Shown: positions 9,046-18,298 of the stretch, piece after piece
How positions within the stretch are numbered: the stretch's first letter is position 1
Layout: the number at the start of each line of letters is the position of its first letter
Source of the DNA: Nitratiruptor sp. SB155-2
GTDB taxonomy: Bacteria; Campylobacterota; Campylobacteria; Campylobacterales; Nitratiruptoraceae
Direction: 5' to 3'
Assembly (NCBI RefSeq): GCF_000010325.1
Contig: NC_009662.1
Location: 950,501 to 1,014,500, forward strand
Length of the DNA stretch: 64,000 nt
Program-made: the position numbers and the translations under genes
Notes under the pieces: model-generated
Database searches by the model: none
What the model was told of the DNA's origin: nothing
The model's input: the letters and a program-made list of their open reading frames with translations, nothing else

Positions 9046-9819
9046 TTACAGATAGAGCGTTCCTTCAGGATATTTGATCACTTTGCCAGGAATTTCAAAC
9101 TTCACTTTTTGTAAAAAGATATCTTTGTGTACTTCCCTGTAGCTCTCTGGATTACCCACATCTCTCCAGTATCCGTGTGCTGTATAGCCTAAAAGATCGA
9201 TTCCTTCTTTCATCAACAGAGGAAAAAGATCTTTGGCAAAGTCAAAGGGTTCCGCTTTTGGAATGTAGTTTAAAATTTCTGGTTCGATAACATATATCCC
9301 AGTATTGATCGTATCGCTAAATACTTCTCCCCAGCTCGGTTTTTCCAAAAATTTCTCGATTTTTCCATCTTCATTGACGATGACCACCCCGAATTGCAAC
9401 GGATTATCCTCAGAAGTCAAGGTAATAGTGAGTTTGGATTCTCTTTTTTCATGAAATTGCAAAATTTTTTGAAAATCAAAATCGGTTACCAGGTCGCCAC
9501 TGACTATCATGAAAGTTGTATCCAGATAATCTCTGGCCATACCTACCGCACCCGCCGTTCCATAGTCTGCATCGGGTAATACGTAGTGGATTTTTACGCC
9601 CCATCTGCTCCCATCTTTGAAATGGTCTTTGATGATTTGGGGTTTATAATAAAGAAGAATCACCACCTCATCGATGCCGACTTTGACAAGCTGCTTTAAA
9701 ACATTCTCCATCATGGGAACGTTCATAACAGGGAGCATCGGTTTTGGAAGGGAGTGTGTGAGGGGTTGGATACGGGTCCCAAACCCTCCGGCCATGATAA
9801 CCGCTTTTATTTTTTTCAT
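9046..9819 (-). CDS. Sugar-phosphate nucleotidyltransferase (N-terminal part of a split fusion)
   Basis: A 257-residue nucleotidyltransferase with the signature [12 protein letters not shown], the PKPMLPV segment, and [10 protein letters not shown] with the metal-binding Asp. It joins a sugar-1-phosphate to an NTP to make an NDP-sugar; mannose-1-phosphate or glucose-1-phosphate is plausible in this operon. It ends in YPEGTLYL-stop, and the frame runs on without shift as GDSEIDKSVEIIDTVVIGDN into the beta-helix gene. Without the stop the product would be about 841 residues, the usual size of the fused family. Confidence 0.85.
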   Translation of the reverse strand: MKKIKAVIMAGGFGTRIQPLTHSLPKPMLPVMNVPMMENVLKQLVKVGIDEVVILLYYKPQIIKDHFKDGSRWGVKIHYVLPDADYGTAGAVGMARDYLDTTFMIVSGDLVTDFDFQKILQFHEKRESKLTITLTSEDNPLQFGVVIVNEDGKIEKFLEKPSWGEVFSDTINTGIYVIEPEILNYIPKAEPFDFAKDLFPLLMKEGIDLLGYTAHGYWRDVGNPESYREVHKDIFLQKVKFEIPGKVIKYPEGTLYL

Positions 9820-10079
9820 GGTTTCACCTTCAAAACGGAATTGGAACTCCCGTAAGGAGAAGGGGTGGTAGGAAGAGTTTCATCAGTTATCCAGATACCA
9901 TCGATAAGATATCCAAATTCATACGTCCCCGCCTTCAGGCGTTTCGTTTTTGAAAAAGATCCATCTTTGTTCTTTTTCATCGGCTCTTCTTTCCAGCCGT
10001 TCCAGCTACCTTTGAGGATCACCTCATCTGCATCCGTGTGCACGATAAACGTCACACTTTTTGGGTTTTTTTTGATCAT
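9816..10079 (-). CDS. Stand-alone CBM48 / glycogen-binding domain protein
   Basis: An 87-residue protein made only of a CBM48 (AMPK-beta/isoamylase N-terminal) module. It has [19 protein letters not shown], an aromatic GWKEEPM binding face and YEFGYLIDG near the end. Such domains bind alpha-glucan chains. As a separate polypeptide it may tether glycogen enzymes to the granule or regulate them; no catalytic domain is attached. It overlaps the nucleotidyltransferase start by 4 bp and follows the phosphorylase-like gene by 3 bp. Confidence 0.85.
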   Translation of the reverse strand: MIKKNPKSVTFIVHTDADEVILKGSWNGWKEEPMKKNKDGSFSKTKRLKAGTYEFGYLIDGIWITDETLPTTPSPYGSSNSVLKVKP

Positions 10080-10082
10080 CTT

Positions 10083-11732
10083 TTACTCCTTATAGGTATA
10101 CATCTTTTTATAGTACTCATCCGCCATTCTCGTGCTATCAAAATAGTGCAAAATATCTCGCATACCGTTTTTGGCAATCTGGAGCCATTTTTTCGGATTG
10201 TTGTAATACATCGGTAAGATAAGGTTTTCAAGCTTTTGCATCATATGTTCATAATCGAGCCTATCAATCTCCTCTATGGGCAGATTCGGATCTGCATGGG
10301 GGATAACAAAAGCGTTTTGACCATCTTTGGCAAATTCCGCGATCCATCCATCGTCAATAGAAAAATTGATACTTGCATTGACGCCCGCACTCATTCCACT
10401 CGTACCACTCGCTTCTCTTCCCCATCTAGGAGTATTGAGCCACAGGTCGCTTCCTTGCTTAAGCAATTTGGAAAGGCGCAGTTCATATCCAATGAGCACG
10501 GCCACATTTTTGAACTCTTTGCTCATCAGCACAAGTTCATTAAAGGCATCAATAGCATTCGTATCGAAAGGATAGGGCTTGCCTGCCCAGATGATTTGGA
10601 TAGGCGTATCGTTGTTTTGCACAAGATTTCGAAAGCGCTCCATATCCCGGATAAGCAACTTTGGTCGTTTATACTCAGCAAATCGTCTAGCCCACACAAG
10701 GGTACATACATCAGGATCAAAAAGTTTCCCCGTCTGATCCGCCACCTCTTCAAAAAGTTTATGTTTGAGATGTTTTTTTCTGCCAATCAACTGATAATCT
10801 TCATGCTCCTGCATCCAGCTCAGCAGTTGTTTGTCGGCCCAGTAGTTCATATCTTGCGCATTGGTGATACTGACGATCTCGCTTCTTCCCTTCACATGAG
10901 ACCACATCTGGTTGGAAACCTTTTCATGAATCTTCGATACTGCATTCGATCTTTTCGATAATTTCAAAGCACCCACCGTCAAAGAAAAATTTTGCGCATG
11001 GTAATCAAGAAGATGTTGCACCTCCTCGGCGTTCAATCCTGCAAAAAACCCCATTCTTGCCAAAAGGCCGATATCATGTTCTTCATTACCCGCCATTTCC
11101 GGAGTGTGGGTCGTAAATACAAGCCGTTTTTTCACCTCTTCGATATTTTTGTAGCTTTGATAAAGCTCGAAAGCAAGTGGTAGAGAGTGCCCTTCGTTCA
11201 TATGATAGATTTCGATATCTTGTCCAAGAGCTTTGAGTACTTTTAAACCGCCGATACCCAAAACAATCTCTTGTGCGATTCTGGTCTCCTCATTGATATC
11301 ATAGAGTCTATGGGATATTGTCTGACTGAGATAATCGTTTTCAAAGATATCGGTAGTCAGTAAAACAACTGGAGCAGTACCAAAAACCGAACCTGGAAGA
11401 AGATAGGCTTTGACTTTTACAGGTTTATTGTTGATCATAACTTCGACCACGATACCGGTCTCTTGTAAAAAGTAGTAGAATTTTCGTCGAAAATCAACCT
11501 TGAGTGTATTGTCTTCGTATCTGTTTTGATCGTAGTATCCGTAGCTCCAAAGCATGCCAATACCGATAATATTCTGACGAAGCTCGCGAGCACTTCGCAT
11601 ATGCGAGCCTGCTAAAAAGCCAAGTCCACCAGAGTAGGTTTTGAGTGCTTGATCGATGGCAAACTCCATAGAAAAGTAGGCAACACTCTTCTGATATTGG
11701 GGATCGATTTGGTAGTGGTGCAACTTTCTCAT
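10083..11732 (-). CDS. GT35 alpha-glucan phosphorylase-like protein lacking the PLP lysine
   Basis: A 549-residue GT35 homologue with YFSMEFAI, YSGGLGFLAGS, HMNEGHS, FTTHTPE, WARRFAEYKRP and the C-terminal LNTPRWGREASGTSGM segments. The residue after EASGTSGM, where phosphorylases carry the lysine that forms the Schiff base with pyridoxal phosphate, is serine (S448, codon 10389-10391). The other phosphorylase in this operon keeps the lysine. Without bound PLP, phosphorolysis is not expected, so it may be a regulatory or glycogen-binding pseudoenzyme, or use different chemistry. The start overlaps pgi by 4 bp. Confidence 0.85.
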   Translation of the reverse strand: MRKLHHYQIDPQYQKSVAYFSMEFAIDQALKTYSGGLGFLAGSHMRSARELRQNIIGIGMLWSYGYYDQNRYEDNTLKVDFRRKFYYFLQETGIVVEVMINNKPVKVKAYLLPGSVFGTAPVVLLTTDIFENDYLSQTISHRLYDINEETRIAQEIVLGIGGLKVLKALGQDIEIYHMNEGHSLPLAFELYQSYKNIEEVKKRLVFTTHTPEMAGNEEHDIGLLARMGFFAGLNAEEVQHLLDYHAQNFSLTVGALKLSKRSNAVSKIHEKVSNQMWSHVKGRSEIVSITNAQDMNYWADKQLLSWMQEHEDYQLIGRKKHLKHKLFEEVADQTGKLFDPDVCTLVWARRFAEYKRPKLLIRDMERFRNLVQNNDTPIQIIWAGKPYPFDTNAIDAFNELVLMSKEFKNVAVLIGYELRLSKLLKQGSDLWLNTPRWGREASGTSGMSAGVNASINFSIDDGWIAEFAKDGQNAFVIPHADPNLPIEEIDRLDYEHMMQKLENLILPMYYNNPKKWLQIAKNGMRDILHYFDSTRMADEYYKKMYTYKE

Positions 11733-12970
11733 TTGTTTACGAACCTTTCTCTCAGCAATTTTTTGCCAAGTTCCACCCCAGGCTGCTTGTAGGTATCAAT
11801 GCCAAACATCTCTCCTACTACAGAAGTGAGCAGTTCATAATAAGCCATCAACTCACCAATACTCTCTTCATTCATAAATGGAAGAACGATTTTATCGACG
11901 GGAATATCTTGACCTTTTATACTCCGCATCGTTGCCTTGCACTCTTCATTGATGAGTCTATTGAATGTGGAGCCATTGACAAAGTCTGTTTTTGACAAAT
12001 GAGGCAAAGCGATATCCGGAATGGTTAGATCCTCTTCAAAATTATCGATACAGATAAAAGTGATCGTTTTGTCCTGCGGACCTTCCATGACGAGCTGCAA
12101 AAAGGAGTGTTGATCCACCGAGCCTATGTGTGCGATCGGTGTAGGACCTACACGGTTGCCGTTTCGATCTTTTTTGCCAAGCGACTCTCCCCAAAGTTGA
12201 ACATACCATTTGTTAAAGTCTTCCAGTTCATCGGCATAGGAAAAAAGAACGTTCATTCTGTACTTTTGCCAATTTTTATAGATAAAAGCCGCTTTTGTAA
12301 GAATGTGCTCTTCATGAAGCATGAAAAAGCGATCGAACATTGCTTTGGCACCTTGCAAAAAGCTCTGCGTATCGTATCCGGCTATCGTCAAGGGAACTAT
12401 GCCGACGGCACTCATGACAGAAAATCGTCCACCAACATTTTTGGGAATTGCGAAACTCTCGATTCCATACTCGTTTGCAAAAGCGTGAAGAGAAGAGTCA
12501 TTGTCGGTAATAACAAGAATCTGATCATTCTCTTTGTCCAGATCGATTTTGTAGTGTGCAAGAACAGCTTTGAAGATAGAGATTGTCTCAATAGTTCCTC
12601 CCGATTTGGAGACAACAACAAAGAGGGTACCCTCTTTTGGAATCTGCTGGAAATTGTGACGAATCGCTACAGGATCTGGGTTTTCTAAAAAATAGATCGG
12701 CTTGCGATCTTTTTTGTATCTTAAAAAATGGTCTATTGCCTTTGTTCCGAGGGATGAACCCCCTATACCGATAACAACTATTCTCTCAAATTTTTGATCA
12801 AGCTCTCTTTTTTTGATCTCTTCAACTATGAGCTGTGACTCTTCGGGCAGATTAAAATATCCCGTCACGCCATTCTCTTTTTCATGCAGTACAGCACCGT
12901 ATGCGTTTACCATAAGGTTTTTTACATCATTGTCAATTTCTAACGGATAGTCTAAATGGTAGGCATTCAT
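11729..12970 (-). CDS. pgi: Glucose-6-phosphate isomerase
   Basis: A 413-residue PGI of the short bacterial type. It shows the VIGIGGSSLGTKA sugar-phosphate loop, VVSKSGGTIET (the phosphate-binding SGGT) and VGGRFSVMSAVG. It interconverts glucose-6-phosphate and fructose-6-phosphate, linking glycogen to glycolysis/gluconeogenesis. It overlaps pgm by 4 bp and the phosphorylase-like gene by 4 bp, so it is firmly part of the glycogen operon. Confidence 0.95.
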   Translation of the reverse strand: MNAYHLDYPLEIDNDVKNLMVNAYGAVLHEKENGVTGYFNLPEESQLIVEEIKKRELDQKFERIVVIGIGGSSLGTKAIDHFLRYKKDRKPIYFLENPDPVAIRHNFQQIPKEGTLFVVVSKSGGTIETISIFKAVLAHYKIDLDKENDQILVITDNDSSLHAFANEYGIESFAIPKNVGGRFSVMSAVGIVPLTIAGYDTQSFLQGAKAMFDRFFMLHEEHILTKAAFIYKNWQKYRMNVLFSYADELEDFNKWYVQLWGESLGKKDRNGNRVGPTPIAHIGSVDQHSFLQLVMEGPQDKTITFICIDNFEEDLTIPDIALPHLSKTDFVNGSTFNRLINEECKATMRSIKGQDIPVDKIVLPFMNEESIGELMAYYELLTSVVGEMFGIDTYKQPGVELGKKLLRERFVNK

Positions 12971-14556
12971 ATGAGATTCCTTACAATGGTTTTTGCTTCT
13001 TCTTGCAGTCCTTCAAGGTGCTCTTTAGATAAAAAACTTTCTGCATAAATTTTGTAGATATCTTCGGTACCGGATGGCCTTAGGGCAATCCAACCGTTTT
13101 CGGTGACGATTTTCACTCCTCCGACACTCATGCCGTTTACTTCCGTAAACAGCTCTTTTATCGGCTCACCCGCCAATGTTTTCAAACCGATTTTTCGAGG
13201 ATCGATTGATTCTATTTTCTTTTTTATCTCCTCATTTGCAGGTACATCGATACGCTCATAGTAACTTTTGCCAAATTGTGCTTCCAACTCCTGATAGATA
13301 AGTGCCGGATCTTTGATTTTGGTTTTGATTTCCGCGGCTAAAAGCGCCATGATAATGCCATCTTTGTCCGTTGTCCAGACAGTCCCATCTTTTCGCAAGA
13401 AACTGGCCCCAGCACTCTCTTCACCGGCAAATCCAAGCCACCCTTCATACAGACCATTCGCAAACCATTTGAACCCAACCGGCGTTTCATATACTTCCAC
13501 TCCCAAAGCCTTTGCCACACGATCAATCATGGAACTGGAAACAAATGTTTTTCCAATCTTGAGGTTTTCTGGCCATTGACGATTGGTAAAGAGATACCAT
13601 ATCGCCACACTCAAGAAGTGGTTTGGATTCATTAGCCCGCCAACAGGAGTAACGATGCCGTGGCGGTCTCCATCGGTATCATTCGCAAAGGCTAGATCGT
13701 ATCTATCTTTTATCTCAAGCAAAGAGGCCATAGCGAAGGGGCTGGAACAGTCCATTCGGATCTTTCCGTCATGATCGAGCGTCATGAAGGAGAAACGGTA
13801 ATCAAGATAGTCGTGACGAAGATCCATCTTCAGACCATAATGCTCCTTGATCTTTCGATAGACCTGCATGGTAGAGCCTCCAAGAGCGTCTGCACAAAGC
13901 TTTAGTCCCCCTTTACGGATCCCTTCCATATCCACTATCTCTTTCAAAGCCTCTACATAGGGAACGATGAAGTCCTCTTGTTTGATATGTGCTTTTTTTA
14001 AAGCATCTTCATAGTCGACTGTTTCGTAGTTTTGGTTTTTCAATATCTCATTTGCCTCTTTTTCGATGATCGAGGTCACATCCGTATCGGCCGGACCCCC
14101 ATGTGGAGGATTGTATTTGTAACCTCCATCCTCCGGTGGATTGTGTGAAGGCGTCAAAACGATACCATCGCACTTTTTGCCACTTCTGTTTTTCTCCAAA
14201 ATCGTAAACGACACAACAGGGGTAGGGGTGAACTTGTCGGTATGGATCACTTCAATCCTGTTTGCTGCAAATACTCGTAACGCACTCATCTTTGCTGGAG
14301 TGGAGAGGGCATGGGTGTCGATTCCTATAATGATTTCTTTGGTATCTATCTTTTTTTTGTAGTTGCAGATTGCCTGAGATATAGCAAAGATATGCTCTTC
14401 ATTGAAGCTACGATTCTCGGCACTTCCTCGGTGCCCACTTGTACCAAATTTTACAGGAGAAAGATCTTTTTTGAGATAAAAATATTCGCTCACCAGTTTT
14501 GCCGTATCTATCAAAATATCTTTGGGGGCTTTCTTGCCCGGTATCAGACTGTTCAT
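12967..14556 (-). CDS. pgm: Phosphoglucomutase (alpha-D-glucose phosphate-specific)
   Basis: A 529-residue alpha-phosphohexomutase. It has KFGTSGHRG, the phosphoserine loop TPSHNPP (Ser137), the metal loop DTDGDRHG, the sugar loop GEESAGASF and the phosphate loop RPSGTEDI. It interconverts glucose-1-phosphate and glucose-6-phosphate, sitting between phosphorylase and isomerase both in the pathway and in the operon. The start overlaps the glgP stop by 4 bp. Confidence 0.96.
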   Translation of the reverse strand: MNSLIPGKKAPKDILIDTAKLVSEYFYLKKDLSPVKFGTSGHRGSAENRSFNEEHIFAISQAICNYKKKIDTKEIIIGIDTHALSTPAKMSALRVFAANRIEVIHTDKFTPTPVVSFTILEKNRSGKKCDGIVLTPSHNPPEDGGYKYNPPHGGPADTDVTSIIEKEANEILKNQNYETVDYEDALKKAHIKQEDFIVPYVEALKEIVDMEGIRKGGLKLCADALGGSTMQVYRKIKEHYGLKMDLRHDYLDYRFSFMTLDHDGKIRMDCSSPFAMASLLEIKDRYDLAFANDTDGDRHGIVTPVGGLMNPNHFLSVAIWYLFTNRQWPENLKIGKTFVSSSMIDRVAKALGVEVYETPVGFKWFANGLYEGWLGFAGEESAGASFLRKDGTVWTTDKDGIIMALLAAEIKTKIKDPALIYQELEAQFGKSYYERIDVPANEEIKKKIESIDPRKIGLKTLAGEPIKELFTEVNGMSVGGVKIVTENGWIALRPSGTEDIYKIYAESFLSKEHLEGLQEEAKTIVRNLI

Positions 14557-16649
14557 TCTTCCCCTATCTTGTCATAAAATTTGTTTTTGTACTCTTTCAT
14601 CATTCTTCGTGCGCAAAAATGTGGTGCTACACTTTTGATGGCTTCTTTCATCATTTTCGTCCATTCCGATGGGATCCCGTTTTCATCTTGATCGTAATAG
14701 AGTGGAATAATTTCGTTTTCCAAAAGATCATACAGTTCATTTGCATCCTTCGCATCATCGCTTGGATCCACGCCAAAAGTCCAGCCATTTTTGCCGTTAA
14801 ACCCTTCTACCCACCATCCATCTTTAGTCGAGCAGTGCAAAACTCCGTTTATGGAGGCTTTCATACCGCTGGTCCCGCAGGCTTCCAGAGGGAGTCTTGG
14901 ATTATTGAGCCAAACATCACATCCTTTGACCATATATTTTGCAAGCTCCTCGCCATAATCTTCTATAAAAGCGATCCTGCCTTGAAACCTCGGATTTTTT
15001 GCCACATTGAAGATCTTTTGGATAATTTTTTTTCCAGGAATATCTGCCGGATGGGCTTTACCTGCAAAGATAATCTGAATAGGCTCTGAAGGATCATTGA
15101 CAATCTTTTCAAGTCTTTCAAGATCATACAGTATCAGATCAGGACGTTTGTATTCTGTCATTCTTCTTGCAAAACCGATGGTGAGGACTTCTGGATCGAG
15201 CATCACACCTTCTGCCAAAAGCACCATAGGATCGGTTCCGCCAGCCGACCATTTTTTACGTCCCTTCTCTTTGATGAAATTGAATAGATCATATTTGTTT
15301 TGCATATGCATCTGCCATAAGAACTTTTCATCGATATCATCAACTTTAAACCAGATGTCGGGATCATCCTGAAATTCGCACCATTCACTCCCAAGTGTCT
15401 TATCGAGCTCTTTTTCCAAATCACCATCCATCCACGTACCCAGATGTACTCCATTGGTTACTGCATCAATCTGGGCATTTTGCTCTTTTAATACTTGTTG
15501 CCAAATCTTTGTAGCGACTTGCTGATGCTTTTTACTTACACCGTTTTTATATTCGCAAAGTTTCAAAGCCAGTACGGTCATGTTGAACCCATTTGATGGA
15601 TTGGCAGGATCGATACCGAAGGAAAGGAGATCGTTTATATTGATATTTAGTTTCTTTGCATACTCTCCAAAATATTTCCCTACCATATCAAATCCATAAA
15701 CATCCGTTGCAGCCATCAACGGTGTATGAGTCGTAAATATGGAACTTTTTTTCACCTTTTCTACTGCATCTTTAAATTCGAGTTTTTCATTTTCCATAAA
15801 GTATCGAAGTCTTTCTATTAAAGCGAAAGCCGGATGCCCTTCATTCAGGTGGAGAATGGAAAACTCAATTGCGAGTCTTTCTAATACCGCATGACCTCCT
15901 ACACCCAAAACAATTTGCTGCCTGAGTCTTTGATGCATATCGGATGTGTAAAGACGGTAGCTGATCATTCGATCCCAGGGATCGTTTTGTTCGATATCTG
16001 TATCGAGAAGATAGAGGCTCACGCGTCCAACATTGACCCTCCATACAGAAACGTAGACTGCTGGAGTGATTAAAGGAACTTGAATGGTCAAATGATTCCC
16101 TTTTTCATCAATAACCTTTTCTATCGGAGCGATCTCTTTTTCGATTTTTTCATTTTCTCCTTTTTGCCATCCATCACTTCCAATCACCTGATGCACATAT
16201 CCACCCGGATACATGAAACCTATGCCCACCATAGGTAGATTCATATCGCTTGCCTCTTTAAGGATGTCTCCGGCCAAAAATCCAAGTCCTCCAGAATAGA
16301 TAGGGAGGGATCTGTGTAGACCATATTCTGCACAGAAATAGGCTATCGTTTGGGATGAGACACATCGATTTTGTATTTGCATATACTGTTTAAAAAGTGC
16401 ATACACATAATGGTATTCATTTATAAAATTTTCATCTACAAGAAGCTTTTCGTAATCTTTTTTTGAAAGTGAACGCAGGAGTTTGATAGGATTGTGGACG
16501 CTCTCTTTCCAAAGATAGGCATCTATCGTTCGAAAAAGTCGTCTGGCTTTTGGGTTCCAGCTCCACCAAAGATTGAGTGCGATCTCTTGGAGTCCTTCGA
16601 GTTCTTTTGGGAGATTCGGAATTCGAATAGATTGCGTGGGGTCGTTCAT
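14553..16649 (-). CDS. glgP: Alpha-glucan (glycogen) phosphorylase
   Basis: First gene of the glycogen operon. The 698-residue protein belongs to the distant alpha-glucan phosphorylase type: N-terminal DUF3417-like LWWSWNPKARRLF, YFCAEYG, YSGGLGFLAGD, HLNEGHPAF, FTTHTPL, ARRMTEYKRP, and LEACGTSGMKASING with the PLP lysine intact. It releases glucose-1-phosphate from glycogen. A longer frame starts at 16676, but the ATG at 16649 is chosen: AAGGAAAC lies just upstream, and a start at 16676 would fall inside the -10 hexamer at 16675-16680. Confidence 0.95.
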   Translation of the reverse strand: MNDPTQSIRIPNLPKELEGLQEIALNLWWSWNPKARRLFRTIDAYLWKESVHNPIKLLRSLSKKDYEKLLVDENFINEYHYVYALFKQYMQIQNRCVSSQTIAYFCAEYGLHRSLPIYSGGLGFLAGDILKEASDMNLPMVGIGFMYPGGYVHQVIGSDGWQKGENEKIEKEIAPIEKVIDEKGNHLTIQVPLITPAVYVSVWRVNVGRVSLYLLDTDIEQNDPWDRMISYRLYTSDMHQRLRQQIVLGVGGHAVLERLAIEFSILHLNEGHPAFALIERLRYFMENEKLEFKDAVEKVKKSSIFTTHTPLMAATDVYGFDMVGKYFGEYAKKLNININDLLSFGIDPANPSNGFNMTVLALKLCEYKNGVSKKHQQVATKIWQQVLKEQNAQIDAVTNGVHLGTWMDGDLEKELDKTLGSEWCEFQDDPDIWFKVDDIDEKFLWQMHMQNKYDLFNFIKEKGRKKWSAGGTDPMVLLAEGVMLDPEVLTIGFARRMTEYKRPDLILYDLERLEKIVNDPSEPIQIIFAGKAHPADIPGKKIIQKIFNVAKNPRFQGRIAFIEDYGEELAKYMVKGCDVWLNNPRLPLEACGTSGMKASINGVLHCSTKDGWWVEGFNGKNGWTFGVDPSDDAKDANELYDLLENEIIPLYYDQDENGIPSEWTKMMKEAIKSVAPHFCARRMMKEYKNKFYDKIGEE

Positions 16650-16674
16650 TTCGTTTCCTTTAAAAATCAAATCC

Positions 16675-16680
16675 ATTATA
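16675..16680 (-). promoter_or_regulatory. Predicted -10 box of the glycogen operon
   Basis: TATAAT on the minus strand, 25 bp upstream of the chosen glgP ATG. The region further upstream is very A+T rich, as is usual for Campylobacterota promoters, which rely little on a -35 box. All genes from glgP to glgB follow with gaps of no more than about 76 bp or with overlaps, so this could drive the whole operon. Confidence 0.55.
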
Positions 16681-16747
16681 CATCATAAATTTTAAATTAA
16701 AATTAACGAAGAATCCCGCATATAGGGAACTATAAGTATGAAATGGA

Positions 16748-16758
16748 TATAATATAAT
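16748..16758 (+). promoter_or_regulatory. Predicted -10 region of purH
   Basis: Two overlapping TATAAT hexamers (16748-16753 and 16753-16758) lie 20-30 bp before the purH ATG, in the divergent gap between glgP and purH. A purine-rich AAAGGAAAA Shine-Dalgarno follows. Confidence 0.5.
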
Positions 16759-16777
16759 CAAAAAATAAAGGAAAAAG

Positions 16778-18298
16778 ATGAGAGCACTTTTAAGTGTCAG
16801 CGACAAAACAGGTATTGTCGATTTTGCAAAAGGGCTTGTGGAGCTAGGCTTCGAGATTGTCAGTACCGGAGGAACCTGGAGAGTTCTTAAAGATGCGGGA
16901 CTCGAAGTAACGGAGATCAGCGAAATAACGAACTTTCCAGAATGTTTCGAAGGAAGGGTGAAAACTCTCAATCCCTATGTTCATGGGGGGATACTTTATA
17001 GAAGAAACAAGCCAGACCATGTCGAAGAAGCGAAAAAACTGGGAATCGAACCGATCGATCTAGTCTGCGTCAATCTCTATCCATTTAAAGAGACGATCGA
17101 AAGAACAGACGATTTTGAAGAGATTATCGAAAATATCGATATTGGCGGCCCTACGATGGTAAGAAGTGCTGCCAAAAACTTTGAAAGCGTCATCATCGTC
17201 ACAGATCCAAACGATTACGACAAGGTTTTGGAAGCTTTGAAAGAGGGCAAAAATAGCCTAGAGTTTAGAAGAGAGCTGATGATAAAAGCGTTTGAGCATA
17301 CGGCTCAATACGATGCAACTATCGCGAACTATATGAATGACAGATTTCATGAAGGATTCGGGAACAAGCAGTTTCTCGTAGGAAAAAAAGTTTTCAATAC
17401 CCGTTATGGAGAGAATCCGCATCAAAAGGGGGCCTTGTATGAGTTTGAAGATTTTTACAATGATCTTAACATTTTAAAAGGCGAGCCAAGTTTCAACAAC
17501 CTCACCGATATCAATGCGGCAACCAAAATCGCTGTAAGCCTCGGTAAAGGAAGCATCGTTATCGTCAAACATGGCAATCCTTGTGGAGCAGCTCTCAAAG
17601 AGGATCTCGTAACTTCATGGCAAAAGGCGCTTGCAGCAGATCCTGTGAGTGCTTTTGGAGGTGTTGTCGCTGTCAATGGCGTGGTAACAAAAGAGCTGGC
17701 TGAAGAGATCAATAAAATTTTCGTAGAAGTTTTGGTCGCTGGGAAAATAACCGAAGAGGCGCAAGAAGTATTCGCAAACAAAAAACGAATCAAACTTTTT
17801 GATCTTGGACAGGCTGAACTTGAAATCAGTGGCGATATGTACGATTTCAAACATATCGAAGGGGGCTTTGTCTACCAGACAGCCGACTTTGTCAAAGACG
17901 AAGAGGTGTTGGAAGCAAAACAGGTCAGCAAGGTGGGCGTTGAAGATAAAAAAGATCTTTTGATGGCGTATAAAATCGCAGCTCTTACAAAATCAAACTG
18001 CGTAGCATACGTCAAAGATGGAGCGCTCGTGGCAATCGGTATGGGGATGACGAGCAGGGTGGATGCAGCGAAATGCGCACTCAAAAAAGCACAGGAGCTT
18101 GGCATCGATGTAAAAGGGGCAGCAATGGCAAGTGAAGCCTTCTTTCCGTTTCGAGACAGTGTGGATGAGGCGGCAAAAGCTGGTATCAAAGCTATTGTAG
18201 AGCCAGGTGGAAGTATCAGAGATGATGAAGTAATAGAGGCCGCCAATGAGCATGGCATCGCCCTTTACTTTACCGGTGTGAGACACTTTTTGCACTGA
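16778..18298 (+). CDS. purH: Bifunctional AICAR formyltransferase / IMP cyclohydrolase
   Basis: A 506-residue protein. The N-terminal MGS-like cyclohydrolase domain reads [19 protein letters not shown], with STGGTWRVL and [10 protein letters not shown]. The C-terminal transformylase domain has [28 protein letters not shown] and a terminal GVRHFLH. It carries out the last two steps of IMP synthesis. It is transcribed away from the glycogen operon, and its stop overlaps the next start. Confidence 0.96.
   Translation: MRALLSVSDKTGIVDFAKGLVELGFEIVSTGGTWRVLKDAGLEVTEISEITNFPECFEGRVKTLNPYVHGGILYRRNKPDHVEEAKKLGIEPIDLVCVNLYPFKETIERTDDFEEIIENIDIGGPTMVRSAAKNFESVIIVTDPNDYDKVLEALKEGKNSLEFRRELMIKAFEHTAQYDATIANYMNDRFHEGFGNKQFLVGKKVFNTRYGENPHQKGALYEFEDFYNDLNILKGEPSFNNLTDINAATKIAVSLGKGSIVIVKHGNPCGAALKEDLVTSWQKALAADPVSAFGGVVAVNGVVTKELAEEINKIFVEVLVAGKITEEAQEVFANKKRIKLFDLGQAELEISGDMYDFKHIEGGFVYQTADFVKDEEVLEAKQVSKVGVEDKKDLLMAYKIAALTKSNCVAYVKDGALVAIGMGMTSRVDAAKCALKKAQELGIDVKGAAMASEAFFPFRDSVDEAAKAGIKAIVEPGGSIRDDEVIEAANEHGIALYFTGVRHFLH

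Noticed and set aside
9046-9048. Recoding of the stop (selenocysteine or pyrrolysine) in the nucleotidyltransferase-PMM
   Set aside because: The codon is TAA; selenocysteine uses TGA and pyrrolysine TAG.
14553-16676. Longer glgP start at 16676
   Set aside because: It would place the start codon within the -10 hexamer; the ATG at 16649 has a good ribosome-binding site and fits family N-termini.
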